From NCBI GenBank assembly GCA_963693085.1, contig OY856409.1:302653058-302717057 (forward strand): DNA of 64,000 nt. Reading direction: 5' to 3'. The position numbers and the translations under genes were made by a program. How positions within the stretch are numbered: the stretch's first letter is position 1; each line of letters opens with the position of its first letter. A model generated the notes under the pieces. That model saw only the letters and a list, made by a program, of their open reading frames with translations, was not told where the DNA came from and ran no database searches. Of the stretch, positions 1 through 11,849 are shown piece by piece. This stretch comes from Alisma plantago-aquatica (lineage: Eukaryota > Streptophyta > Magnoliopsida > Alismatales > Alismataceae).

Positions 1-928
1 TCCCTAGTGGTTCGAGACACACCCTTGACCTTGTGGAGGTCCCAACATCATACTCTTTGATGGTCACGACACCTACTCCCTAGTGGTTTGAGACACACCC
101 TTAGTTCTGGTCGAGATGTTTCCTTCTTTCTTAAGATTGCGACATGCTAGTCTTGGTGGTGATGACACCACATGTGATCATGGTCGCGACAGTTCTATAT
201 GGTGAATGGTTGACACATATACCTAATCATATGAATGATACATAAGCATGAAAAATAAGTAATGAATCGTGTATGGTGTTTGGTTGGATGCCTAATCAAC
301 CCTGATGATGATCCTTAACCCTACAATATTCCCAAGATATGTTAGATGTCATACCTAGGCTTTAGTGATTGAATATAACTATAAAACCCTAATCAGCTAA
401 GTATGGAACCCTAAACCTAATCTAGGGATAATTGATATGTTTGGTTTTCTCTCTTAGAATGGCTATAATGATAGGATATTCTCTTTTCTATTTATAAACC
501 CCTAATCTTGTTGGTGAAATGAATGCCATGGCTTGTATATGTTGTGGTGATGATTACATAATACACAGTGGTGCTTATGTACATTTATGAGGCATATTGT
601 GGTGATGAACATGTTAGGTTTTATGTAATTGGGTTCTATGACCTAGTTATGGCTTAATTTCTATCGTGAGGTGATAGCCTCCAGTGATATGATTGAGGTG
701 ATTACATGATTCATAGTGGTGCTTATGCACATTATGAGGCATATTGTGGTGATGAACATGCAAGGTTTTATGTAATTGGGTTCTATGACCTGGTTATGGC
801 TTAATGTCTATTGTGAGGTAATAGCCTCCAGTGATATGATTGAGGATTGATATCCCACAATAATGTGACATTGGTGATTAGCCTCGAGAATGGCCTTGAT
901 ACAAGTACCATGTGGTGATTGTGTGACA
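1..928 (+). mobile_element. Ty3/Gypsy-type LTR remnant, truncated by window start
   Basis: No coding potential is seen. Stretches here match the G1 LTR further on: the segment around 350-550 (ending in the 'gtgaaatgaatgccatg' block) resembles 3470-3700, and 841-928 resembles 3830-3890, both in the same order and strand. The first 120 bases contain a direct repeat of the 'ccctagtggtttgagacacaccctt' type at 1 and about 76. The match ends where a reverse-strand Copia fragment begins near 929. It is therefore a broken LTR of the same Gypsy family. Boundaries are approximate. Confidence 0.55.
551..846. repeat. 148-bp direct tandem repeat, two units
   Basis: Units at 551-698 and 699-846 both start with 'tgattacat' and end with 'ccagtgatatgattgagg'. 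They differ at roughly ten positions, so the duplication is not very recent. It lies inside the Gypsy LTR remnant. The corresponding part of the G1 LTR (near 3690-3830) does not show the doubling, so it is specific to this copy. Confidence 0.8.
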
Positions 929-1193
929 AGTTCCCACTGACCTTCTTGTACACACATGGTTCATCTTTATTTTGTGTAAAGGCAAACTCTTTGGTTGTCT
1001 CGTCAAATAGAAGATTCCATCTGTTATATGCTTTCTTCAATCCATAGTTTGACCTTTATAGCTTAAAGACTTTATTGGCTTCCTTTAGATTTATAAAACC
1101 CTTAGGCTGTGTCATGTGCACATCATCAAGAAGACTCCCATTAAGGAAAGTAGTTTTAACATCCATCTTCCAAATCTCATAGTCATAATGTAA
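929..1193 (-). pseudogene. Copia reverse-transcriptase fragment
   Basis: Read on the minus strand this encodes a piece of Copia RT around the 'W(Q)MDVKT.FLNG' to 'RWN..FD' region, followed by a 'NKDEPCVYKKVSG' stretch. It is closely similar to 12735-12985 in copia B. It has no LTR, primer site or flanking domains, so it is a fragment only about 265 bases long. It joins Gypsy LTR sequence on the left and another LTR-like sequence on the right. It may have arrived as part of a larger, now deleted Copia element. Confidence 0.7.
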
Positions 1194-2960
1194 CGACCCC
1201 CCCTGTTATCCCCTATTTTAGGTGGACTGAGAGGGCAAGGGCCATTACCTTTATTACATGATCAAAGGTTTAGCAAATAACCAAAAATAATTTATACATT
1301 TTCACTAAATAGGAATCAGTTTGTACATGCTTAACTTTCCATAAAGGAATTACATAAATGGTTTTCTAAAGTTTTGCAACATGAAAAGAAAATTAACTGA
1401 ATCCTCTAAAGATTACATTATTTTCTTTTTCTTTGAGTGCCTTCTTTTCCTAGATATTTCTTTTCTGCTTACTTGCAGAATAGCATATTATCCTAAAACA
1501 ATGTGAAACAAAAGCACAATCAATATAACGAGTTATATTGGTATGTGGGGAAAACAAAATGTTTGCATCTATTTATAACAACATAACCACAATAAATATT
1601 GTTACAGAAACACAATTTATTATTTTCTTTATAACTTCTCAACCATTTTTACTCAACAGATGGTATACCCTCTCTTAGTATTTTGTCCCTACAGCAAACT
1701 GTCGGCCACTTCTCAATCTGGAGCTAGGTGCCATGTAGGTCTTCCCAATCTGGGGCATGACCTCTTATGGCCTTCCCAATCTGGGGCCTGGTCTGACATT
1801 CCCAATATGGGACCTGGTCTTTATTCATCACCATGACTTTAAATTTCTTTCCATTCTCAAAGTTCCAGAGTTGGTACGCAGGTTCAATCAAGTTATAAGC
1901 ATAAATGGTGATAGCCATAGTGACTTTATAGATTGCAATAATTTAATAAACATGCAAGCATTTAATTTCAAAACAATTTGAAAAAAATCTTAGAAAAATG
2001 TTGTGAAACTAATGTGATTAGTCATAGGCATAACCACATACCTTGATCATGTGTTCTTGATGTCCAATCAAGATCAATCAATAATAAGCAAACAAGCAAC
2101 TAAGTAACTGTCTTAAAAGTTAAAGCAATACACCCATGTATTATTATTTTATCCTAATCATTATCAAGACTGACTTGGCTCTCAAGTTAGGGATTCATTA
2201 AAATCTTGGATTCCCAAACCCTAATTACTACTTTTCATGACTTTTGGGTTGACAAACCCTAATCCCATCATTAATTGCACCTTTAATCTCAAAGAAACCC
2301 TAATTACCCAAATCATGGGGTGTTAAGTTCGTGTATAAGTTTCAAGTTGCTCTTTTTATCCATAAAAGATCAAACTTTTATCATCAACGTCAATTGGACT
2401 CATTAGAATCACCAAAACCTAAAACTTAGAGTTCAAGTTCATTAATTACATTAAAGATGTTAACTTTAGGTATTTTTCAAACTAGAAGTAGATTTAGGTA
2501 GTGTGTATATTTTCATTCGATTTCTTGTATTATTCTGAGCAAAAATCATATATTACATGTCTTAATCCGATTATCCTACTAATTATAAGGATTTTTACAA
2601 AATTAACTTTTTTATACCAATAGGGACATGCCACCTAGGCAAGGATCCCTGTGTCCCGGTCTTCCAACTTGATGGCCACCCAATGGGCTTGTGCCACCCG
2701 ATGGTCCGCGCTTACATGGACTCTCCTAGTCAAACGAGGAAACTAAGATAAAAGTACGAACATACCCTTACCATTGTGAAGGGACATTGGGGGTACATTG
2801 ATCTTTTTAGCAGGGTTCGTCTTCCTCCTTGCTTCTTCACGAGCAAACCAGGAGCAAGTCAACTTTCTTATCAACTTTAGGATCTGATTCTTCTGGGCAT
2901 CAAGCACATGCACCACGATCTCTGCTTCACTTCAGCGAAGCTACCAAGGGCTTCAATTGC
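1194..2960 (-). mobile_element. probable LTR remnant of a Gypsy-type element, reversed
   Basis: The segment opens with 'tgtaacgaccc', the reverse complement of the LTR 3' end 'gggtcgttaca' seen at 26178-26188. In reverse it keeps the same order of landmarks as that LTR (the 'accta..aaac' block, a GC-richer block with short repeats of 'cttcccaatctgggg' at 1716-1800, the 'ccaatcaa..gcaagcaa' block near 2070, and ccctaa-rich sequence at 2180-2330). Similarity is loose, so it is a related family rather than another copy. No matching LTR start was found, so the right edge is a guess. No gene is visible here. Confidence 0.35.
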
Positions 2961-5211
2961 CTTGGAGACACCCAAAGTTAGTGAGATGTCGCATTGGATC
3001 TAGTCACGATGCCCTGTTGAGTGCCTCCTTGTATCGCAATCATGATGCTATGCTTGGGTGGCATCTTGGTTGTGATCAGGTATATGGGTGGTCGCGACGT
3101 CCTATTTATTACCTCATGTTGTCGTGGTTGTGAATTCATGTCAGGGTGGTTGTGTGTTTGTTATGTTTGGGGTCAAGACATATGTTATGACGGTTTTGGT
3201 TGTGACCCTATGATGCATCATGACTGTGAAAGCTTGTAAGTGAGGGGTCAAGACACATATGTTATCTCGATCATGACATTGGTTGTGATGGTTGTGACCA
3301 TGTGTTATTGGAGGTCGAGACTATGTAGATCGAGACCCAAGAGTTGAAGGTGGTCGAGACCATGGTTTGTGAAGTGACTGAGGAACCTATATGTGAGTAT
3401 GTACATGACCATTACCCAGTGTGATGGTATACTTAAGGTGTTGTAGCTAGGAATGGTTAATCATCAGCAATAGTATGGAACCCTAGTGTTCTCCAAACAT
3501 GTGGGAGGTAGTAGAAATTAGGTTTTAGTGATTTCCTGATGTTATAAAGCTCTAATCAGATACATGTGAAACCTAACCCTAATCTTATGATAACAAGATA
3601 AATGTGCTCCTTCTATTTGAATAAATTATTATTTGATTGTGCTTTCTCTCTCCTTCTTGTGTAACACAAACTTGTAGGTGAGATGAATGTCATGTCTATG
3701 AGAATGCTATGTTGATCCCTATGTAATATAGGGTGGTATTTATGGGTAATTGTTGAGGCATACTATGATATTGAAGGTGCAAGAGTTATATGAAATGGTT
3801 TAATGACCTAGCAAGTGCGTTGTGCATAAATTGAGGGATTGATATCCCATAGTGACGTGATGATGAGACAAGTTCTCACCTTGTACATTTTATATCTTGT
3901 AAAAGTTGTATCCTACCTTAATTTTGTAGAATTTGTTTAGGTTTAATACGTTGTAACTTGATTGATGCATTAAAAGATACTCAATTGGAAAGCCTAATAA
4001 AGTGAACCCCTAATCATGTAGTTTCCTTGTACCATAGATCCATCTTTAATGTCAATATCTAGCTAGATGGTGAAATGAGTAACTCCTACCAGAAACTTGG
4101 AGCGTATATTATTGAATATGTGGGGTACCAGTGGAGATAACTCTACGTATCCTTAAATTTTTGAAGTAATGGTATAATGCTTTGTTATAGAACAACCATG
4201 TATGAGTCTATTCTCTAGTGTTGTTCCATGTACCAAGGCAGTCTAGTTGTTTTTTAGGACCACAACTTTGACTATGAGTTGTTGTCTCTACATGACTATA
4301 TCTATGTCTACAAATTGTTGTTTAGTAGTGAGACTATTAAGACATTGCATTGTAGACTCAAACTAACAAGTAGTGCTGGTGATGATCATGGAGTTTGATT
4401 CTTCCATATATCTTGTATGGTAGTGATTTCAACTTATAAGTGGTCAGTTGGATTTGAGTGGTATGCCTCAAATCCTCAGGGCATAATATTTAAGGTGATA
4501 ATATAGTTGTGTAGTATATTTACTTTGGATCAACTATGAATGTTTAGTTTATAAGATCCATACATCTTTTTCACATTTCTTTTAAAAGTATAAGATGACT
4601 TACTGCTCAGTTAGAAGTGCTTAAACTATTTATCTAGTATTTACTGCTTTACTTAACTTCTCTATATCTTACTATGCTTATAATAGATGTCAGAGAAGAG
4701 TTATATCTCTCACTGGGACATTTGGTCTCTTTCTGTGGGTTCCACAACTTTTTAGGTGGTCGTGGATGCTGAGGTTGAGGTCGTGGTATAGGTGCTGAGC
4801 AGCAAGGAGAACAATGGCTGCTAGAGGTTGGATTTGCTACTAGAGTTCTATAGTAGAGTCTTATGTGTTGTACCTATACTCTTGGGTCTTTGGGGAGATT
4901 TTGTAGTTTTATATATCGACCTGTAGATTTTGGATTTGTGCCACGAGTGTATATAAATGGTATGTACATATAAACAAGTGGTGTTATGTAATAGATTTGG
5001 CTTGTTAGCCTTTGAACATGATCTGTAATATCTTTTGGCATATATGGAATACAGATGGCCTAAAGCGGGGGCTTGTTCATAAAATACTTCCACTTGAGAT
5101 ATTGAATTGTACGTGGTTTTAATATTACCATGTTTGTGGTAATATTGTTATTAATGGTAATCCCACGCTTTGTTTTGAGTAATATCACTTGGTGTGGTGA
5201 TGGTCATCACA
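2961..5211 (+). mobile_element. Gypsy element G1, 5' LTR (3' portion)
   Basis: This AT-rich non-coding sequence ends 'ggtcatcaca' six bases before a primer binding site. Blocks at 3936-4030 and 4060-4090 closely match 60085-60210 in the LTR of G2 (for example 'gtaacttgattgatg' and 'ccctaatcatgtagtt'), in the same order. The repeated 'ggtcgagac/ggtcgcgac' wording at 3090-3360 echoes both 1-190 and 59230-59480. The start of the LTR is not defined because an unrelated LTR-like piece abuts it. Short open frames here are not supported as genes. Confidence 0.6.
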
Positions 5212-5217
5212 ATTTAA

Positions 5218-5230
5218 TGGTATCAGAGCT
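5218..5230 (+). other. primer binding site of G1 (initiator tRNA-Met)
   Basis: The sequence 'tggtatcagagct' is complementary to the 3' end of plant initiator tRNA-Met, the usual primer of Gypsy and Copia elements. It follows the LTR end after a six-base spacer and precedes gag. Confidence 0.85.
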
Positions 5231-5320
5231 ATAGGTTCGTTGAGTCTGCATGGACATAGGAGTAGGGTTGGAGTATGTTCTAGTGTCCTCTAGTATATCT
5301 TATGGTCACTTCTGCTTATG

Positions 5321-5345
5321 CAGAAGAAGAAGAAGAAGAAGAAGA
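5321..5345 (+). repeat. AGA/AAG microsatellite
   Basis: A run of 'aga/aag' trinucleotides lies at the very start of the G1 gag region. It would encode a lysine run if translated from the ATG at 5318, but the downstream ATG at 5354 is the more plausible gag start. Confidence 0.8.
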
Positions 5346-5353
5346 GAAGAAAA

Positions 5354-6657
5354 ATGTCTAGAGAACGTGAAGAACATGTTGCTAAGAGCGGTGTTGCAAC
5401 ACTAGGAGGTGGTTATAGGAGGCAAGAAAGGGCTGAAACTATGCCCGAGATGCCTCAGACTGACCTAGAGAATGTAAACAACCCTTCTTTAGAATTCATG
5501 GTTGGACAATTTATGACTACAATGAATTGCATGATGGATAGGATACCTACAACCCAACCTAGGGTAGCAGTTCCCGGTGTTGAAACCCATGGTTTTCGAA
5601 AGTCGTTTGAAAGACTTTGACATGTAGGAGCATTGGAGTATGTGGGGACATATGATCCAGCTGATGCAGATATGTGGCCAACTAAGATGGAAAAGGTCTT
5701 TAAAATCCTCGATATCCCTGAAGAGGATAAGGTGAAACATGTTGTATATATGTTGAAAGGGATTGATGGCCACTGGTGTGCCATTGAGGAAGAGAAAAAT
5801 CTAGGAGTTGTGATTACTTGGAAAGAATATTGATGAGAGTTCGTAAGTTGGTACTTTCCAGAGATATACTTGGATGAGAAGATTGTACAATTTGAGAAAA
5901 TCTGACAAGGATATATGTCAAATAGTGCTTATGAAGCTAAGTTTATGGAGATCCTTAGCTTTTGTTCACATATGGCTACAACAGACAAGGAGAGAATCAA
6001 GCACTTTGAGAAATGTATGAGTCCTAAGATGACAACCCCATGTCACCTTTAGAGAATGGAGAGAGGTTTGCTACTTTTGTGGAATTAGTTAGAAAAGTGG
6101 AGAGGTCTGTGATAGAGAAGCAGGAGACAAAGTTCAAGAAGAGGCATGCATCAACCAAGGACAATCTTCTAGAAGCTTCAAGAATCCCAAGTACTTAGCA
6201 CCTCAGTCTTAGCAAAGGCCAGTGACTTAGTCATAGTGGAAACAAAGCAGAGGCAGAGGTCATAGTTTTTCACATGTAGGAGCTCACAGTACAACATCAG
6301 TGTCTGTGACAGGGCCGTCTAGGCTATGGTACAAGGGCAAGATATGTTTCAAGTGTGGACAAGTGGGGCATACTAAGTAGTACTGCCCTGTGAAGGATGA
6401 AGAGGTGACTCAACAATCAAGGTAGAATAAAAAAGTGTCACATTAGTGACAACAACACAGTGGCTGAGGATGCGGTCAAGCGTCACAAATAGGCTCTTCA
6501 GTACATGCTAGCAGAGGAAGGGGATGACAATAGGCGACGGATCGATTATATGTGATGAGTCAGCCGGAACAGGTCATGATAGGTCAGATGAAATTACTTC
6601 ATTTTGATTTGTCTTCTCCATGTTTCATATCTATTTTGATCAATCCCGGTGCAACAC
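5354..6657 (+). pseudogene. gag: G1 gag and N-terminal protease, degenerate
   Basis: This is Gypsy gag, the retroelement capsid/nucleocapsid protein. The frame from 5354 runs to an in-frame TGA at 5618-5620, then reads through the typical gag core ('YVGTYDPADADMW', 'FKILDIPEEDKVKHVVYML') to stops near 5831. Later gag is frameshifted. A CCHC zinc knuckle is readable at 6345-6389 (CFKCG..GH....C), with a TAG inside it. The protease motif at 6627-6657 reads N-P-G-A-T where the family has D-P/S-G-A-T, so the catalytic aspartate is changed to asparagine. The reading stops there because copia A is inserted. The rest of the polyprotein resumes at 55430. It cannot make a working protein. Confidence 0.85.
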
Positions 6658-8778
6658 TGTTGGTATGTATGCCCATAGAGCAAGTCATATGATGATTGTA
6701 ATGGGATACTTTGTAAGTGATTTGAATAATAGTAAAGGCAATTTTTTTCTATAAGTATTAACTGTTTTGAAATAATGGTATAATATGATAGATGTCTAAA
6801 GAATTATTTTACTCAATGAAGTATGCCTTCGGGTTAAGGACCTGAACAATGAGATCATACTGATGTCAAGAGTATACATTCTTGTTTTTTCCCTAGTTGG
6901 TTGTTATTGTGGAAATAACCATAGACATAAACAACACAAAAGACTAGAGTGTGTGTTGGTTGATGATAAAATCTCATTAGTCGTGATATGTGATATCAAA
7001 TTAAGCACATATATACATGTTAGGGAATAATGTATCAGACAGACCCACCATAAGAGTGATGCATGGAAACCATGCTTGGTTAGTTAGGATTATCTGTTAT
7101 AGTATTGGTAGTGACTGTGGTTCTTAGACCTAAAATAATTGCACTCAACACATGTCGTTGGGTACACTTTGACATCATCACACACAGTTCTAAAATATTG
7201 ATTGATATAAAGGTGATGATTGGGGGACTTTGACACATGGGGTTTTGACTTTGAGTAATAGATATGGGATTTGTCCCTCCTAAGGGAGTATGATACCCTG
7301 ACCACTTGATGAGTGAGACTGAGAAAAGCATGACCATGCGCATGTGAGTCAATGTATGACATTGAGCTTACATATATCTTAGACAGTCTACTCTGGATCA
7401 AAAGACATGGATTGAATGTTTGTAGAGGATGACATATCCATGCCTCAAGTTCAATCTGGATATCAATGACAAAGGAACTAATTCACTGTAACACCAATTA
7501 CAAATTGTAGGGTTGAAAGTTGTTCTCCAAATTTCCTTTTCACTTGGGGAGCACTGATGTGCGATTAGGCATTTCTCTTTGCTTGTGAAGTCATAAGTGG
7601 TTATGGAATTTCACTACCAATGTGAAATGGGACCCATAGGGTCACACACATAGGATTAACCTAGAAGAGGAGTTTATCCATGAATGATGTTTAGATTGAT
7701 AATAAAGTGTTTAGGTACTCAATTAAACATTCAATCAATTGATTTGACTCAGAATCATAGTGCTCAAGTGTTGAACCAACTAGTAAGAGTGTCAGGTTGA
7801 TTAAGAACTACATGACTAATTTTTGTACAACCTAGACCACCAACTGACTGATTCACTTGGTGAACCGATCAGCTCATGGTCAGTGAGATGACTATTTCAC
7901 CTTGATGAATTGATCAGTTCAGCGGGACCAAATAAGTGAGGTGGGGTTGTCCCGATTTGTGAGAAAAGATTTTTATTTCACTTGTACAATTCGATTGGGA
8001 CAAGAATTGATCTCTGGATTAATTAGAAATGAAAGAGGAAAGTCAATTGCAGGCCAGTCAGGAATGTGAAACAACCAGTTCACTGAGTGAACCGACTAAT
8101 TCACACTCCCAACTGTCTGGCTCATTTGTGAAATGATCGGCTTGCCTTCTACAATGCAGTCAGTTCATGGAAATTGTGGACCCTTCTACTCCCACTTTAG
8201 TCCCGCATTGCCCGGGGATGAGAACCCTAACCCTGACCCCTCCTGTATATAGAGGGGTACTGAGGGCTTCTCAAGCACAACTCAGAATATCAGTTGCTCT
8301 GTAGAGTTGTCCTCTCTAGTTTTGGTAACTAAGAGAGCCCAAGCAAGTGCTACCTGACTAGGGAGGCACATTGAGGGAAAGACAACTACAGGATGACAAC
8401 TGTTGGTGGGAGAGTGTGTCGGTGACTAGTACGTCGACAGAAGAGGATGACTCCTAGTATTCCGTGAGATAGGACAATTAGAGTTCCCGGTGGTCCGTGT
8501 GGACTATCTGTAAAGGCGGGAGGTTTCCACCGCTTAGGATGATGACAGTCCACTGCAGGCCGGGTGGAGACCAGGAGTTGCATAGACACCATCCAAGACT
8601 AGGTGGTTGAACACTGCACCAGCTGTGAGGTATTATCACTGAGAAACCTCAAGACCATGTACACCTCGCTAAAACCATCCTTCCTATTTTATAGTCATTG
8701 ATGCGATCTATTGTTTTATGGGTTTGTGGTGACAATTTTTTTGTTTCGGCTACATTCATTGTCCTACAAAACCCAACA
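6658..8778 (+). mobile_element. copia A 5' LTR (2,121 bp)
   Basis: It begins TGTTGGTATG and ends ACCCAACA, and is followed after one base by a tRNA-Met primer site. The same sequence recurs as the 3' LTR (21779-23165 joined to 54693-55428, about 2,123 bp) with visible but moderate divergence. Tandem-like 'ttcacttggtgaaccgatc' wording lies near 7850-7920. A TATA-like box sits near 8246. Open frames on both strands here (for example 7080-7401 minus) are not supported as genes because they recur only as LTR sequence. Confidence 0.92.
8241..8275 (+). promoter_or_regulatory. copia A LTR core promoter (TATA box)
   Basis: The motif 'tgtatatagagggg' lies about 530 bases before the LTR end and is kept, with one change, in the 3' LTR near 54893. 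A position in mid-LTR is where U3 meets R in such elements. The transcription start about 30 bases downstream is inferred. Confidence 0.55.
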
Positions 8779-8779
8779 G

Positions 8780-8792
8780 TGGTATCAGAGCC
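8780..8792 (+). other. copia A primer binding site (initiator tRNA-Met)
   Basis: 'tggtatcagagcc' follows the 5' LTR end after a single base. This marks the boundary of LTR and leader. Confidence 0.9.
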
Positions 8793-9830
8793 ACGTCAAC
8801 ATTCTATGTTTTAGGATTAATCGATATGATCAGTTTTTGGTTTTTTGTCTTTTATTTATTGCATGTGATGCGAATATTTAACTGTCTTATATGCATGTCC
8901 AATTTAAATCCACAAATCCCAAATATACATATATGATATGGTATATAAATGCATTCGATACATGTTGCTTTAAAATGGTTTTTGGTGGTTGTGTAGCGTG
9001 GTTATGGCCTATAAACCCCTATGTGTGCTTGGTTGGTTGTGATTGTTTGCATCTTGGTCTATGTACCGAGTCCCTTCTCCCATTTCTGATGTAACTCGAG
9101 ATAACTCGATCTTTCTCTTCTACATTTGCTCCCCTCGAATGTAACTTAGGATTTCGCAAAGCAATATGCAAAATAGAATAGTTTATTTCATGTTATGTCA
9201 AAGAAAGGCATGCACTTAGACGAGCATTTGGAGGACTGAGACAAATGTCTCATGGAGTGAGACGCTCAGTTAGTAGACTAAGACGACCATCACAAGGAGT
9301 GAGATGGGCGGCTGGTGGCCTGAGATGATGCACGATGACCTGAGAAACTGATCGTCTGGAGGAGCCAGACAATCGGATGGTGGCACCAAATCGACCGACC
9401 GGGAGGCAAGCCGATCAATCATGGGATGAGTTGATCAACCCGAAACGGCTACAACACATGACTTCATCTTGTACATGTTGCTGCATATGATGTAGACGTA
9501 GATGACCGTAATTCCTTGTGGCTAAAGGAATTACAATCGGATGGCCATAATCATCGTTTTATTGCTTCACATGTTTTCTTGTGGGATATAGCATGTATAT
9601 GGTACATATTATTTATTGCGTTGATGGGACATGTATATGTATATAAAAACCAAACCCCACAATATTAAGTTTTAAATGCCTTCCAAAAGCAGCACACATG
9701 AAAAACTTGATCAACTATGTGTGGGCACGCCCTAGCGTGGTGTAGTGTCTATCTCACAAAAGTGTGTTGGTGAATATGTGGGTCTACCCTAGCAGGGTGC
9801 ATATTCATTGTGTTGGCTTTTGGGTCAGAC
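8793..9830 (+). other. copia A untranslated leader, first part
   Basis: No gene is visible. The sequence matches, inverted, the leader of copia B (for example 9520-9570 against about 16310-16370, and 9640-9800 against 16040-16200, including the 'gggtgcatattc/caccctgcgg' and 'ccaaaccccaca' blocks). It contains repeated 'gagtgagac' and 'ccgatc' wording at 9215-9440. The leader is cut by copia B at 9831-9835 and resumes at 17970. Confidence 0.75.
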
Positions 9831-9835
9831 TTAAC
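9831..9835. other. target site duplication TTAAC (left, copia B)
   Basis: TTAAC here matches TTAAC at 17970-17974 on the other side of copia B. The duplicated unit 2 keeps the right-hand copy at 34645-34649. Confidence 0.9.
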
Positions 9836-10553
9836 TTTTGAGTTTTGTAGAGAAAACATGTGCGAAGGAAGCAACAAAAATTCCATGCAACCTAAATACA
9901 ATCTCATCGACAACAACGTATTCGGAAAGAGTGTTTATGGGATATACCTTATCGCGGAGCAAGTCCGGTGATGTCCCACTACACAATGGTGTGCAATGAT
10001 GCTGGCCTACATGGACGAAACTTCTCTTCCATTCACTGAGTGCATCGTAGAAAGACCCGGTGGCACTTCTGTCGTGCGGTGATGTACGCCGCTCATAGCG
10101 TGTATGGATGGTCATAGATGTCCTCCGAATGCAGGTGTCTCAGCGTCTGCATCTCTAATTTGTCCATGCAGATGGAATGGAACTCCACATTGTGCTTCCT
10201 AAGCTAACGGGAAGGAGTTGTCTCTGTGCGGCAGCGTGCTAGCATCACAGTGCTTTGATTTCTCTCCTAAGGATGGTGACAGCTAGGGTTTACGTATGTG
10301 AGCGTAAACTGAAAAGCCTCTCTCAATATCTTATATAGATATTGACCGTCAAACTCCTTTAAATAGGAGACAAAGGGAAGTAGGGTTTCCTAAACGCATC
10401 GATAAACAAAAACACTGAATAAATTAAAATGCTCGTTGATTAATTAGAATATTATGGAATTCATTTATTAACCAAATAATCACATTAATTGATTAATTAA
10501 TATCTGATTCCATGCAATCGCTTGGGATGGCTCTATGGCCATATATACCAACA
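9836..10553 (-). mobile_element. copia B 3' LTR
   Basis: In plus-strand terms it runs from 'ttttgagttttg' (the first base group is TGTT in the other copy, so one or two terminal bases have changed) to 'ataccaaca'. On the element's own strand it begins TGTTGGTATATATG. A TATA-like 'tctatataag' in reverse lies near 10342. It differs from the right LTR at scattered sites, so the insertion is not very recent. Confidence 0.92.
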
Positions 10554-10571
10554 GACTCCCACTTGCACTTA
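10554..10571 (-). other. copia B polypurine tract
   Basis: On the minus strand 'taagtgcaagtgggagtc' lies directly before the 3' LTR. This is the second-strand primer position, and it is nearly identical to the copia A tract at 21762-21778. Confidence 0.8.
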
Positions 10572-10599
10572 GAGCCAATCACTCCAATATTATTCTAAT

Positions 10600-11694
10600 C
10601 GATTACATAAACATTTTAGTAATCAATGTGATTCGGAGCAAGTCTACTCAAATCCATAATTATACTCCTATTCCAACACATCCTATGTGTGTGACCCGAT
10701 AGGCTCCAAATTACGTTGGCAGTGATATCCATAATCATATTATGATTTTACAAGCAATGATTGGTATCTAGCAATACTTCATTACCATCCAAGTGATTGG
10801 AGAAGTTGGAGAACAACTTAACCTATCATTCATGACAGGTGTTATAGTGATTGTATAGTTCCTTTGTCGTTGATCTCCAGATTGAACTCGAGTCATGGAA
10901 ATGTTATCCGCTTCAATGTTCAATCCATGTTCCTTGTGTTAGAGAAGACTGTCTCAGATATATGTAAGCTCAATATCACATATTGACTCACATCAGCATG
11001 GCCATGCATTTCTCAGTCTTGCTTATTAAGTGGCTGGAATAGCAAACTCCTGTAGGAAGGACAAATTCCATCTACATCACTCACAATCATCCTCATGTGT
11101 CACACTGCACCCAAGCACCATCTTTATGGAAATCCTTATTCAGGACAACGGTGGATGATGTCAAAGTACACCGAACGACATGTGATAAGTGTAGTGACTT
11201 CAAGTCTAAGAACCACAATCACCACCATTATTATGGGATGTGACTCTAACTACCAATCATGGTATCCATGTGTCATTCTCAAGGTGGGTCTATCCGATAC
11301 AGTGTTCTCTAACAAGTATCTATGTATCTGGTTTGATATCTCCATATCATGGATAATGAGATGCTTCCATCAACCAACATACATTCTAATCTTATGGGTT
11401 ATTGATGTCTATGGATATTTCCATAATAACAATTGATTAGGGACGAAACAAGAATACATACTCTTAGCATACATATGATCTCATTGTTCAGGTCATCAAC
11501 CCAAAGACATATGTCATTGAGTATATTATTCTATAGACATCTACAAGTTTTATGGTCATCTCACAATATAAAACACAAACATATAGATTGGAAACTTGCC
11601 TTTATTGATATGATCAATGTAGTATTACAATTTGCTTACATAGTATCCCATTACAATCATCAAATGATAGTATCTATGGGCATACATACCAACA
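10600..11694 (-). mobile_element. partial copia A-type LTR embedded inside copia B
   Basis: On the minus strand this starts TGTTGGTATGTATGCCC, like the copia A LTR. It follows that LTR for about its first 1.1 kb (for example the 'cctatgtgtgtgaccc' block at 10677-10695 mirrors 7630-7660, and 11330-11400 mirrors 6945-7010). It then gives way to copia B's own 3' end. It is preceded by its own polypurine-like tract. Open frames across it are LTR-derived and not supported as genes. Confidence 0.8.
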
Positions 11695-11712
11695 GATTCC
11701 CATTTGCACTTA
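11695..11712 (-). other. second, internal polypurine tract in copia B
   Basis: On the minus strand 'aagtgcaaatgggaatc' lies directly before the embedded LTR start. It is the same kind of tract as at 10554-10571, so the element carries two 3' ends in series. Confidence 0.75.
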
Positions 11713-11849
11713 TACCCAATCACTCATGAATCTCAATCCAAGTGATCGAACGTGTCCATCATGTTTCTACTGTGAAAGTGTTTTTGTGAGCGGGTCGGCC
11801 ACATTGCTTTCTGCACGTACTCCACAAATCTTCACATCTCCTCATTGTA

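Noticed and set aside
5318..5620. Lysine-rich N-terminus as the true gag start
   Set aside because: The lysines come from a microsatellite, and the ATG at 5354 gives a more usual Gypsy gag start. The choice has no functional effect because the gene is broken.
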